A model generated the notes under the pieces. The model made no database searches, was not told where the DNA came from, and saw only the letters and a list, made by a program, of their open reading frames with translations. The translations under genes and the position numbers were made by a program. This document shows positions 14,803-23,379 of a stretch of 48,431 nt of DNA, in pieces (positions within the stretch are counted from its first letter, which is position 1; each line of letters starts with the position of its first letter). The DNA is from Aeromonas finlandensis (GTDB lineage Bacteria > Pseudomonadota > Gammaproteobacteria > Enterobacterales > Aeromonadaceae), in NCBI RefSeq assembly GCF_000764645.1, contig NZ_JRGK01000021.1:1-48431 (forward strand). The letters are read 5' to 3'.

Positions 14803-17283
14803 TTAGCCGTTGGCCGGTACCGCGTGGGCGGTGTTGGCCAGCAGCGGGCCTGTGTACTTCTCGATCTGCAGCTGGGCCATGTGGCCACAGTTGCCCTGCG
14901 CCAGACTGGACGAGCCTTCGTCGAAGGTGAGGCAGTTGACGTTGCCGTTCTTGCAGATGCTGCCCGCTTCGCCCGGTTTGGCCGGGTCATACCATGCTCC
15001 TTCGCAGATCCGCACCACCCCCTGGCGCACATCTTCGGAGAGCAGGGCACCCACCAAAATCTGGCCGCGCTCGTTGAAGGCGCGCACCAGATCCCCCTGA
15101 GCGATGCCACGGGCCTTGGCGTCGGCGGGATGGATCATGATCGCCTCGCGGTCGGCGATGGCGAACTTGTCCCGCAGCGGGGTGTTGTCGAGCTGGGAGT
15201 GCAGCCGCTGGGTCGGGTGGGAGGTGTTGAGCGACAGCGGATAGCGCGTCGCCACCTCGCTCTTCACCCACTCCTTGGGCTCATACCACTTGGGATGGCC
15301 GGCACAGTCGGCATAACCCATCCCTGCCACCGTGTTGGAGAAGATCTCGATCTTGCCGGACGGGGTACCGAGCGGGTTGAGCAGCGGGTTCTCGCGAAAA
15401 TCGGCGTGACGGATCCACTGGCGGTTGGCCTCTGGGATCGGGAAACTGATGTAGTTGTTGGACTCCCAGAACATGTTGAACGGCGGCAGCGCCACGCGGG
15501 CACCGCGGGCCTGTGCCGCCATGCCGTCGTACATCTGCTTGAGCCACAGCATCTCGTCCTTGCCTTCGGTGTACTGCTCCTGCACGCCCAGCTTGGCGGC
15601 GATGGCGCTGAAGATGTCGAAGTCGTTGCGGGACTCGTGCTGGGGCGGCACGCACTGGTGCATCGGGAACACATAGCGCTGGGAGTAGTCGCCGCCCATC
15701 TCCAGATCGTTGCGCTCGTAGCTGGTGGTGACCGGCAGCACGATATCGGCGTGCTTGGCGGTGGCGGTCCAGTAGGGCTCGTGAACGATCACGGTCTGCG
15801 GCTTGCGCCACGCCTGCAGCAGGTTGTTGGTGTCCTGATGGTGGTGGAAGGGGTTGCCGCCCGCCACGTAGACCAGCTTGATGTCCGGATAGGTCACCTT
15901 GCGGCCGTTGAAGTCGATGGTCTTGCCGGGGTTGGCGAGACAGTCGGCGATGCGGGCCACCGGGATCGGTGCCGGGCTGTTCTTCGGTGCATTGCCGGCG
16001 GAGATACCGGCCAGAATGCCGCCCTTGGCGGTGGGGCTGCCACCGGAGGAGTAGTGGTAGCTGAAGCCGTAGCCGCCGCCCGGCAGACCGATCTGGCCCA
16101 GCATGGAAGCCAGTGTGACCAGCATCCAGTTCGGCTGTTCGCCGTGCTGCTGACGCTGCATGCCCCAACCGGCCATGATCATGGTGCGCTTGGCGGCCAT
16201 GTCGAGGGCCAGCTGGCGAATTACCTTGGCATCGACGCCGCAGACAGTGCTCGCCCACTCGGCGCTCTTCGGCTGACCATCATCCTTGCCGAGCAGATAG
16301 GCGAGGAACTTGTCGAAGCCGACGGTGTAGCGATCGAGGAAGGCCTGATCGTGCTTCTTCTCGCTGTAGAGGGTGTGGGCCACACCCAGCATCATGGCCA
16401 CGTCGGTGTAGGCGTTCGGGGCAATCCACTCGGCGCCGACCAGCTTGGCGGTCTCGTTGTAGATTGGATCGATGCTGATGACGCGGGTGCCTTTCTCTTT
16501 CAGTGCCTTGAAGCCAGCCTGACCTTCATGGTCCGGTATGTTCCAGCTGTTTTTCAGGGTCACCTGAGCGTTGACCCCCCACAGCACCACCAGTTCGGCG
16601 TTCTCCACCACGTTGGGCCAAGCGGTCTGCTGCTCGTACACCTCGATGGAGCCCATCACGTGGGACATGATCACCTGAGCCGCGCCGGTGGAGTAGTCAC
16701 CGGCATAACCGGTGAAACCGCCGGAGAGGTTCATCAGGCGGTGCAGCAGGGTGCGGCTGTTGTGGAACATGCCGACGCTCTTCCAGCCGTAGGAACCGGC
16801 GTGGATCGCCTGCGGGCCGAAATCAGACTGGACGCGCTGGATCTCGCCGGCCACCAGTTCAATGGCTTTCTCCCAGCTTACTCGCACCCACTCATCGGCG
16901 CCGCGCAGCTCCGGCTTGGCGCCCGGGCCGTGTTCCAGCCAGCTCTTGCGTACCATGGGGTACTTGATGCGGTTCTTGGCGTGTACCTGGAACGGTGCCA
17001 TGTCGATGAGATCGTTCGGCGCCGGATCATCGGCCACCGGCTGGACGCGCACCATGCGGCCATCCTCGACGACTGCTTCAAACGCACCCCAGTGGGCGCC
17101 GGTCAGAATGCCCTTCTGGGCGGGCACCAGGGTCGGGAACTGGCTCAATGCGGTGCTGATGGCTTGCGCCAGCGCACTCTTGGGAAAAATGCCGCCGAGC
17201 AGGGGTAGGGCTGCGCAGGCGCCGAGCCCCTTGAGCAGGTTGCGGCGGGACAGATTGGTCTTCTTGTCGTTGAAAAAAGTCAT
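14803..17283 (-). CDS. torA: TorA, periplasmic trimethylamine-N-oxide reductase
   Basis: A molybdenum enzyme of the DMSO-reductase family that reduces TMAO to trimethylamine at the end of anaerobic respiration in the periplasm. 826 residues (E. coli TorA 848). The twin-arginine signal is SRRNLLKGLGACAAL (residues 12-26). The molybdenum-ligand serine is in GDYSTGAAQVIMSHV (about residue 190), and later family motifs include VYVAGGNPFHHHQDTNN and TATAKHADIVLPVTTSYERND. The C-terminus ends TAHAVPANG. The ATG at 17283 follows GAGGAAAA. It lies 23 bases after torC in a torCA operon. The usual third gene, the chaperone torD, is not downstream; a terminator comes instead. Confidence 0.94.
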   Translation of the reverse strand: MTFFNDKKTNLSRRNLLKGLGACAALPLLGGIFPKSALAQAISTALSQFPTLVPAQKGILTGAHWGAFEAVVEDGRMVRVQPVADDPAPNDLIDMAPFQVHAKNRIKYPMVRKSWLEHGPGAKPELRGADEWVRVSWEKAIELVAGEIQRVQSDFGPQAIHAGSYGWKSVGMFHNSRTLLHRLMNLSGGFTGYAGDYSTGAAQVIMSHVMGSIEVYEQQTAWPNVVENAELVVLWGVNAQVTLKNSWNIPDHEGQAGFKALKEKGTRVISIDPIYNETAKLVGAEWIAPNAYTDVAMMLGVAHTLYSEKKHDQAFLDRYTVGFDKFLAYLLGKDDGQPKSAEWASTVCGVDAKVIRQLALDMAAKRTMIMAGWGMQRQQHGEQPNWMLVTLASMLGQIGLPGGGYGFSYHYSSGGSPTAKGGILAGISAGNAPKNSPAPIPVARIADCLANPGKTIDFNGRKVTYPDIKLVYVAGGNPFHHHQDTNNLLQAWRKPQTVIVHEPYWTATAKHADIVLPVTTSYERNDLEMGGDYSQRYVFPMHQCVPPQHESRNDFDIFSAIAAKLGVQEQYTEGKDEMLWLKQMYDGMAAQARGARVALPPFNMFWESNNYISFPIPEANRQWIRHADFRENPLLNPLGTPSGKIEIFSNTVAGMGYADCAGHPKWYEPKEWVKSEVATRYPLSLNTSHPTQRLHSQLDNTPLRDKFAIADREAIMIHPADAKARGIAQGDLVRAFNERGQILVGALLSEDVRQGVVRICEGAWYDPAKPGEAGSICKNGNVNCLTFDEGSSSLAQGNCGHMAQLQIEKYTGPLLANTAHAVPANG

Positions 17284-17306
17284 AACGGTTTTCCTCTGTG
17301 CCAGCC

Positions 17307-18437
17307 TTAGTGGGCCGCGCTCATGTCACTGGCATGTTTCTGGACATACTGGGTCAGCATGCGAGCCTGTTCCGGGGTCAGGGAGGTACGAGATTCCATC
17401 CCCTTGATGACGCCGATCCACTGGTTGGCATTGAAGTGATCCAGCGCGGTGAGGCCGTGGCAGCCGGTACAGTTGTTGGACATCAGGGTGGAGGCGTATT
17501 GCCACAGCTTGCCCTGATCGCCGATGAGCTGGCTCTCGTCTACCCAGGCGGTCAGGCTGACCTGATGCCAGGTGAGGTTGGTGGCACTGTCGGTTTCGCT
17601 CTTGCCGGTGACCAGCGCTTTCTTGGCGGCATCGCCGACCAGCACGCTGAGGATCCGTTTGCCGGGGGCGGCGTAGAACACTTCGCTCACGCCATCCTGC
17701 TGCCAGCCGTCGATGCGCACCCGGGCGCGGCCATTCTCCTTGCCCATCATTTCAACCTGAGTGGAGGGCATCAGGGTGCCTTCGTCGGTCTTGGCGCTGG
17801 CATCCAGATAGAGCGGGGTGGTGGCAATGGCGTAGCGGGTGGTGACGCTGGCCGGGGTCTGGGCGGCAGCCTGCGCCAGTTCGCTGGCACCGGCAGCAGC
17901 CAGACCGCTCATGTCGGGCATGATGTGGGCGACGCCGCGGTGGCAGTCGATGCAAGTCTGGCCATCCTTGATGGCGATGGGGTGCTCGGCACGGGCATTG
18001 GGGCGCTGGGCCAGAATATCCATGGCTGCGTAGCTGTGGCAGCTGCGGCAGGTGGCGGAGTCGTTGGCTTTCAGCTCGTCCCACACGTTCTGGGCCATCC
18101 GCAGCTTGTGGGCTTCATACTTTTCCGGGGTATCCAGGGTGCCGATCGCCTCGTGATAGATATCCTTCACGGCGCGGATCTTGGTCCACAGATAGGAAGT
18201 CGGGTCACCCGGGATGTGGCAGTCGGCACACTCGGCGCGGATCCCCTTGGTGTTCTGGAAGTGGACGCTGCCCTGATACTCGGCCAGCGGGGTCTGCATG
18301 GAGTGGCAGGAGACGCAGAATTCGGTGGAGCTGGTCTTGTGCAGCACGGTCACGGTGACGCCGAGGGCGGCGATACCCAGCATGGCGCCCAGCAGCAGGA
18401 GCCAGAACCAGGGTTTTCTTATCAGTTTTCCAATCAT
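17307..18437 (-). CDS. torC: TorC, pentaheme c-type cytochrome feeding TorA
   Basis: A membrane-anchored cytochrome that carries electrons from menaquinol to TorA. 376 residues: an N-terminal anchor (about 10-32, WFWLLLLGAMLGIAALG), four CxxCH heme sites in the NapC/NirT-like part (CVSCH, CADCH, CRSCH, CIDCH), and a fifth (CTGCH) in the C-terminal domain, giving the five hemes typical of TorC. It is the first gene of the operon. Its upstream gap (18438-18713) is shared with a divergent sensor kinase. Confidence 0.94.
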   Translation of the reverse strand: MIGKLIRKPWFWLLLLGAMLGIAALGVTVTVLHKTSSTEFCVSCHSMQTPLAEYQGSVHFQNTKGIRAECADCHIPGDPTSYLWTKIRAVKDIYHEAIGTLDTPEKYEAHKLRMAQNVWDELKANDSATCRSCHSYAAMDILAQRPNARAEHPIAIKDGQTCIDCHRGVAHIMPDMSGLAAAGASELAQAAAQTPASVTTRYAIATTPLYLDASAKTDEGTLMPSTQVEMMGKENGRARVRIDGWQQDGVSEVFYAAPGKRILSVLVGDAAKKALVTGKSETDSATNLTWHQVSLTAWVDESQLIGDQGKLWQYASTLMSNNCTGCHGLTALDHFNANQWIGVIKGMESRTSLTPEQARMLTQYVQKHASDMSAAH

Positions 18438-18713
18438 GGGGGCTGTGTCCTGTGGTCGATGAATACCAACATAGTAGTAGTCACATGGTAGTTATCGGGG
18501 GTGCAGGGGGCGTTGACCTCAATCATGATTTGAATTTTAAGATGTGCGTCACATTGTGATTAATGTTTTGTTATTGACCAATTTGACGAATTTAGTTCTG
18601 AAATTTATCGATTTAATGATTCTTTTACTTTCTTTTGCCGCTGTTAGCCCCCTCGCAAAACCCCTCCTGGTTCGTTGATATAGTGAGCAGTAAGCCTCTA
18701 CGGAGTGTTGCTG
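18438..18713. promoter_or_regulatory. Control region between torC and the divergent kinase
   Basis: The 276-base AT-rich gap must contain both promoters. TTGAC-CTCA-ATCAT at 18513-18526 matches the FNR consensus (TTGAT-N4-ATCAA) in eight of ten positions and lies 76 bases before torC. TCACATTGTGA (about 18549-18559) is a second short palindrome. No clear TorR boxes (CTGTTCATAT repeats) are seen. Confidence 0.45.
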
Positions 18714-20681
18714 ATGAGCCCTTTCTCCCTGCTGTGTGTCGCTGCCGATGTGCAACTGCTGACGGAATTTGAACAGGAGCTGGCCCCGCTGCTCGGCCAT
18801 TTTGCGCTGGTGGTGGTGGTCGGTCAGGAGTCGGCGGCGCTGGCCCTCGATGAGTTGGATCGCAAGGGGCAACCCCCGGCCGTGGTGGTGTGCGACAGCG
18901 ATCTGGGGGATGGCCGTGGCGCTGACCTGTTGATCCGCCTCGGCAGTCGTCACGAGGCGTGCCGCAAGATCCTGCTGGGCAGCCAGCCGGAGATGAAGTC
19001 GATCATCGAAGCGCTCAACCTCGGTCGCCTCGACTACTACCTGCAGCGCCCCTGGCGCGATGGCAGCCTGCGCCGCGCCGTCATCGAGCAGGCAAGCCAG
19101 TTTGTGCTGCGTCACCCCGAGGCGGATCTGCTGAGCTATGCGACCGTGCTCGATAACCAGCGGCTGCTGCGGGCTCACGTCGATCGCCAGCTGGCCGCCT
19201 ATCGGCAAGGCTTTATGGATTACACCCGTTGCAGCGATGAGGAGTTGTCGCGGGTGGTGATTGACGGCCTCTACCAGTTTTTCGAAGGCAACGACGAGGC
19301 GCGGGTCTGCCGCCACTACAGTCCGGGTCATGTGCTGACCCGCGAGGGAGAGCCCAACAGCTTCCTCTGGTTTATCGCCAAGGGGGAGGTGGTGCTGCGC
19401 AAGCGGGACGAGCAGGGGATCGATCAGGAGGTAGTGCACTACCGCACCGGTGCGCTGGTGGGGGGCATGTCCTTCGTGACCGGCGAGCCCGCCTTTACCA
19501 CCGGGGTGACCCTGACCGGCGCCGAGGTGATCAAGCTCGACAAGCAGCAGTTCTCCCGGGTCATGGAGGCGCGCAGCGAGCTGCTCCCCTCCTTTACCAA
19601 CCTGCTGCTGCGCCACTTCAACCGCCGCCTGCAAAACAGCATCCGTACCGAGATGCGGTTGCAGCAGACCCTCAACTCCCTCGATGCCGCTCACGCCCAA
19701 CTGGTGGAGAGCGAGAAGATGGCGATGCTGGGGCAGCTGGTGGCGGGGGTCGCCCACGAGCTGAACAATCCGGTGGCGGCCATTATCCGTGGCAGCGAGA
19801 CCCTGCGCGCTGCCATCCCCGATCTGGTCAATCTCGAGCTGCCACCCGCCATTAAGGGGCTGGGTAATCAGACCCTCTGTCAGGCGCTGACCGCCCAGCC
19901 GGTCTCGACCAGCGAGATCCGTGACAAGACCCGGCAGGCGGAGGGGCGCTTTGGCGATCGCCAGCAGGCGCGGCTGGCGGTGCAGATGAATCTGGATGAC
20001 GAGCTGAACTGGCAGCGCTGGTTTGCCGGTCGCACCACTGCCGAGCGGGAGGCTCTGCTCTCCCGGCTGGAGCTGTTCCAGCAGACCGGCAGCTTCCTGC
20101 GCAATATCGAGGTGTGCGCCCGCCGCATCGGCGATCTGGTCAAGAGCCTCAAGCAGTATGCGCGGCAGGATCGGGCCGAACCCTCGCTGGTGGACCTGCA
20201 CGAGGGGCTGGAAGATACCCTGATGATTTTCGAGAACCGCCTCAAGCACCATGAGCTCTGCAAGGAGTACCAGCCGCTGCCGCTGGTACGCTGCCACCCC
20301 GTCGCCCTGCAACAGGTGTGGACCAATCTGATCGCCAACAGTCTGGATGCCATGAGCGGCCCGGGGCGGCTCACCATTCGCACCGCCCTGCTGGATCCCG
20401 AGTGGGTGATGGTGGAGGTGGAGGACAGTGGCTGCGGTATCGAGCCCGAGCTGTGGCAGCGGATCTTCGATCTCAACTTCACTACCAAGCGGGAGGGGCA
20501 CTTCGGCCTCGGGATTGGCCTTGGCGTCTCGCTACAAATAGTGCAGCAGCACAACGGCCGGATCGAGGTGGCCTCCGAGCCGGGGCGCTACACCCGGATG
20601 CGGGTCTGTCTGCCGCTGGATGGCATGGGGCAGGCCAGTTACGGGGGCGAACCCCATCACAATAAGGAGCATGCGGCCTGA
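18714..20681 (+). CDS. Cytoplasmic sensor kinase: receiver, cyclic-nucleotide-binding and histidine kinase domains
   Basis: 655 residues without membrane segments. An N-terminal receiver-like domain (about 1-130) keeps an acidic residue in VVVCDSDLGDG but has arginine instead of lysine in LQRPW. Next is a cyclic-nucleotide-binding (Crp-type) domain (about 200-310; HYSPGHVLTREGEPNSFLWFI). A coiled linker leads to the kinase: H box VAGVAHELNNPVAAI, N box NLIANSLDAM, and G boxes DSGCGIEPELW and FGLGIGLGVSLQI. A spacer of about 90 residues splits the H-box helix pair. ATG 18714 has GGAG eight bases upstream; GTG at 18705 is the alternative. It probably pairs with the receiver protein downstream. 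The signal is unknown. Confidence 0.85.
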   Translation: MSPFSLLCVAADVQLLTEFEQELAPLLGHFALVVVVGQESAALALDELDRKGQPPAVVVCDSDLGDGRGADLLIRLGSRHEACRKILLGSQPEMKSIIEALNLGRLDYYLQRPWRDGSLRRAVIEQASQFVLRHPEADLLSYATVLDNQRLLRAHVDRQLAAYRQGFMDYTRCSDEELSRVVIDGLYQFFEGNDEARVCRHYSPGHVLTREGEPNSFLWFIAKGEVVLRKRDEQGIDQEVVHYRTGALVGGMSFVTGEPAFTTGVTLTGAEVIKLDKQQFSRVMEARSELLPSFTNLLLRHFNRRLQNSIRTEMRLQQTLNSLDAAHAQLVESEKMAMLGQLVAGVAHELNNPVAAIIRGSETLRAAIPDLVNLELPPAIKGLGNQTLCQALTAQPVSTSEIRDKTRQAEGRFGDRQQARLAVQMNLDDELNWQRWFAGRTTAEREALLSRLELFQQTGSFLRNIEVCARRIGDLVKSLKQYARQDRAEPSLVDLHEGLEDTLMIFENRLKHHELCKEYQPLPLVRCHPVALQQVWTNLIANSLDAMSGPGRLTIRTALLDPEWVMVEVEDSGCGIEPELWQRIFDLNFTTKREGHFGLGIGLGVSLQIVQQHNGRIEVASEPGRYTRMRVCLPLDGMGQASYGGEPHHNKEHAA

Positions 20682-20736
20682 GCCGCCATCAGCATCAATC
20701 GGCCGGCGTGCCGAGTCATGCCGCCAAGGAGGAGCA

Positions 20737-21234
20737 ATGAACAAACACTATCTGATCCTGTGTGTCGACGATGAGCGGGAGGTGCTGGATGCGGTGATCC
20801 ATGATCTCGCCCCGTTCCGTTCCCACTTCGAGCTGGAGGCGGCCGAGAGCGTTGATGAGGCGCGCTCGGTGGTGCATGAGTGGGAGAGCGAGGGGGGCAA
20901 GCTGGCGCTGATCCTCTGTGACCACATCATGCCGGGGACATTGGGGGTCGATTTTCTGATCGAGCTGAACCGGCGTGCCGCGACCCGGGCCAGTCGCAAG
21001 CTGCTGCTGACCGGGCAGGCGGGGCTGGAGGCGACCGTCGAGGCGGTCAATCGCGGCGGACTGCACTACTACCTTGCCAAACCATGGAAGCTGGAGAGCC
21101 TGCAAGAGGCTGTGCGCGAGCAGTTGACCGACTACCTGCTGGCGGAGGATGGCGACAACGCGTTTCACTATGCCCCGGTGCTCAATCAGGCGCGGCTGTT
21201 TGCCGCCATTCACGACAACCCGTTCGACGAATAG
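20737..21234 (+). CDS. Receiver-only response regulator
   Basis: 165 residues. A receiver domain (about 5-125) has CVDDERE, the acceptor aspartate in ILCDHIMPGTLG, threonine in LLTGQAG and lysine in YYLAKPW. After it there is only a short tail (DNAFHYAPVLNQARLFAAIHDNPFDE region), with no DNA-binding or enzymatic domain. The segment LHYYLAKPWKLESLQEAV closely resembles the kinase's own receiver (LDYYLQRPWRDGSLRRAV), suggesting both receivers share an ancestor. A strong AAGGAGGAG site precedes ATG 20737. It lies 55 bases after the kinase and is probably in the same operon. Confidence 0.85.
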   Translation: MNKHYLILCVDDEREVLDAVIHDLAPFRSHFELEAAESVDEARSVVHEWESEGGKLALILCDHIMPGTLGVDFLIELNRRAATRASRKLLLTGQAGLEATVEAVNRGGLHYYLAKPWKLESLQEAVREQLTDYLLAEDGDNAFHYAPVLNQARLFAAIHDNPFDE

Positions 21235-21265
21235 GGGCTGTTGGGCTTTCGCGGCGGCAGTTGTA

Positions 21266-21285
21266 TACTGTCTGCATATACAGTA
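21266..21285. promoter_or_regulatory. LexA box upstream of topB
   Basis: TACTGTCTGCATATACAGTA has the CTG-N10-CAG core and TA flanks of the gamma-proteobacterial LexA (SOS) box. Only part of the central AT-run differs from consensus. It lies 16 bases before the topB ATG, so bound LexA would block transcription initiation or early elongation. Confidence 0.8.
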
Positions 21286-21301
21286 TTGCAGGTAGCCACC
21301 G

Positions 21302-23278
21302 ATGCGACTCTTTATCGCCGAGAAGCCCACGCTGGGCCGCGCCATTGCCGATGCCCTGCCCAAGCCCCACAAGAAGGGCGACGGTTTTATCGAAACCGCC
21401 CAGGGGGATGTGGTCACCTGGTGCATCGGCCATCTGCTGGAGCAGGCCGAGCCCGATGCCTATGACGCCGCCTTCAAGCAGTGGCGGATGGAGCACCTCC
21501 CCATCATCCCTGCCCAGTGGCAGCTGGTGGCCAAACCCAAGACCAAAACCCAGCTCACCGTCATCAAGCGGCTGATCAAGCAGGCCGACTGCGTGGTCAA
21601 CGCCGGTGACCCGGACAGGGAAGGGCAATTGCTGGTGGACGAGGTGATCGATTTTCTCGGCTACCCGAAAACCAAGCCGGTGCAGCGTTGTCTCATCAGC
21701 GATCTCAACCCGCCCGCGGTGCGCCGCGCCCTCGACAAGCTGAGGGACAACAAGGAGTTCGTGCCGTTGGCGGTCTCGGCGCTGGCCCGCAGCCGGGCCG
21801 ACTGGCTCTACGGCATCAACATGACCCGCGCCTACACCCTGCTCGGGCGCAAGGCGGGTTGCAGCGAGCTGCTTTCGGTCGGTCGGGTGCAGACCCCGCT
21901 GCTGGGGCTGGTGGTGCGGCGGGATCTCGAGATCGAGGCCTTCGTGCCCAAACCCTTCTACGAGGTGCTGGCCCATCTGTTGACCGAGAGCAACGAGCGC
22001 TTCACCGCCAAGTGGCTGCCGTCCGAAGCTTGTCTGCCGTGGCAGGACGAAGAGGGGCGGGTGCTCAACCGGGCGCTGGCTGACAAGGTGGTGAGCCGGA
22101 TCAACGGCCAGCCCGCTCAGGTCGAATCGGTGGAGGAGCAGGCCCGCAAACAGGCGGCGCCGCTGCCCTATAACCTCTCCAGCCTGCAGATCGATGCCGC
22201 CAAGCGGTTCGGCATGGATGCCAAGCGGGTGCTCGACATTTGCCAGAGCCTTTACGAGCGCCACAAACTCATCACCTATCCGCGATCCGACAGTCGCTAT
22301 CTGCCGACCGATCACTTCAAGCGGGCCGAACAGGTGCGCAGCGCCATCGCCGCCACGGCGCCCACGCTGGCCAAGGCGGTCGCCGAGGCGGACGGCAAGA
22401 TCCGCAGCAAGGCGTGGAACGACAGCAAGGTGGATGCCCACCACGCCATCATCCCCACCGAGAAGCAGGGCAACCCCGCTACGCTGGGAGCCGACGAGGC
22501 GAAGCTTTATGGCCTGATTGCCCGCCAGTACCTGCTGCAGTTCTATCCCCCGTTCGAATACAACGACAGCAAGGTGCTGCTGCGCATCGCCGGTGGTCTG
22601 TTTCAGGCCAAGGCGCGCCGTATTCTCAAGGCGGGCTGGAAGGCGCTGCTCGGGGTGGAAGAGGATGACGACGAAGAGAAGGCGGGTACCCTGCCTGCCC
22701 TGAAAGAGGGGGAGCAGCTGCTCTGCGAGCGGGGCGAACTGCAGGAGAAGATGACCCAGCCGCCCAAGTCATTTACCGATGCCACCCTGCTGGCAGCCAT
22801 GACCGGTATCGCTCGCTATGTGCAGGATCCCGAGATCCGCAAAACCCTGCGCGACACCGATGGCCTCGGTACCGAGGCGACCCGGGCCGGTATTATCGAC
22901 CTGCTGTTCAAGCGCCGCTTTCTGGTGCGTCAGGGCAAGAGCATCAAGGCAACCCCGACCGGGCGGGCGCTGGTGCAGGCGCTGCCTGCCACCGCCACTA
23001 CGCCTGATATGACGGCGCTGTGGGAGCAGAGCCTCGGCCAGATCGCCGAGCGTCACGGCAGCTACCAGCAGTTTATGGGGCCGCTCACCGAGCAGCTACA
23101 CGGCCTGATCGAGGGGGCGCGGCAGGACTCTGGCGCCAGCTTCAGCGCTCTGCCGAAGGAGGCGCCGGGTGCCAGCAAGCGGCGCTTTACCAAGCGCAAG
23201 AGTCCTGCCGCTGGTGGCGCAGGGGCGGCGGTTCGCAAAGGGGCGGGCAAGCGGCCAGCTAAAAGCAAGGCGGCATAA
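21302..23278 (+). CDS. topB: DNA topoisomerase III
   Basis: A type IA topoisomerase that passes single strands and helps separate linked DNA during replication and recombination. 658 residues (E. coli 653). The TOPRIM domain has [13 protein letters not shown] at the N-terminus and the metal-binding DPDREGQLL near residue 103. The catalytic tyrosine is in [12 protein letters not shown] (about residue 327). [20 protein letters not shown] follows. The C-terminus is rich in lysine and arginine, suiting DNA contact. A weak AGGT site precedes ATG 21302. A LexA box sits immediately upstream, and a terminator follows. Confidence 0.96.
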   Translation: MRLFIAEKPTLGRAIADALPKPHKKGDGFIETAQGDVVTWCIGHLLEQAEPDAYDAAFKQWRMEHLPIIPAQWQLVAKPKTKTQLTVIKRLIKQADCVVNAGDPDREGQLLVDEVIDFLGYPKTKPVQRCLISDLNPPAVRRALDKLRDNKEFVPLAVSALARSRADWLYGINMTRAYTLLGRKAGCSELLSVGRVQTPLLGLVVRRDLEIEAFVPKPFYEVLAHLLTESNERFTAKWLPSEACLPWQDEEGRVLNRALADKVVSRINGQPAQVESVEEQARKQAAPLPYNLSSLQIDAAKRFGMDAKRVLDICQSLYERHKLITYPRSDSRYLPTDHFKRAEQVRSAIAATAPTLAKAVAEADGKIRSKAWNDSKVDAHHAIIPTEKQGNPATLGADEAKLYGLIARQYLLQFYPPFEYNDSKVLLRIAGGLFQAKARRILKAGWKALLGVEEDDDEEKAGTLPALKEGEQLLCERGELQEKMTQPPKSFTDATLLAAMTGIARYVQDPEIRKTLRDTDGLGTEATRAGIIDLLFKRRFLVRQGKSIKATPTGRALVQALPATATTPDMTALWEQSLGQIAERHGSYQQFMGPLTEQLHGLIEGARQDSGASFSALPKEAPGASKRRFTKRKSPAAGGAGAAVRKGAGKRPAKSKAA

Positions 23279-23314
23279 GCTCGCTGCGGTGTCGCAGGTG
23301 GAAAACCGGAAAAG

Positions 23315-23343
23315 AGAGAGGGGCCAATGGCCCCTCTCTTGCT
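23315..23343. terminator. Terminator after topB
   Basis: An 11-bp perfect stem AGAGAGGGGCC / GGCCCCTCTCT with an AAT loop, followed by TTGCT. It lies between the converging topB and ktrB and may serve both. Confidence 0.8.
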
Positions 23344-23379
23344 GTTGGTTGCTCGCTCGGTTTGTTGGCGCGGTGGCCG

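Noticed and set aside
14791..17208. Very long open frame on the plus strand opposite torA (about 805 codons)
   Set aside because: It is a mirror of the GC-rich torA gene. The minus-strand frame has the full TorA motif set and signal, while the plus-strand product has no recognisable domain.
18549..20501. Long open frame on the minus strand opposite the sensor kinase
   Set aside because: The plus-strand frame carries clear kinase and nucleotide-binding motifs. The opposite frame is low-complexity (L/H/Q-rich) shadow sequence.
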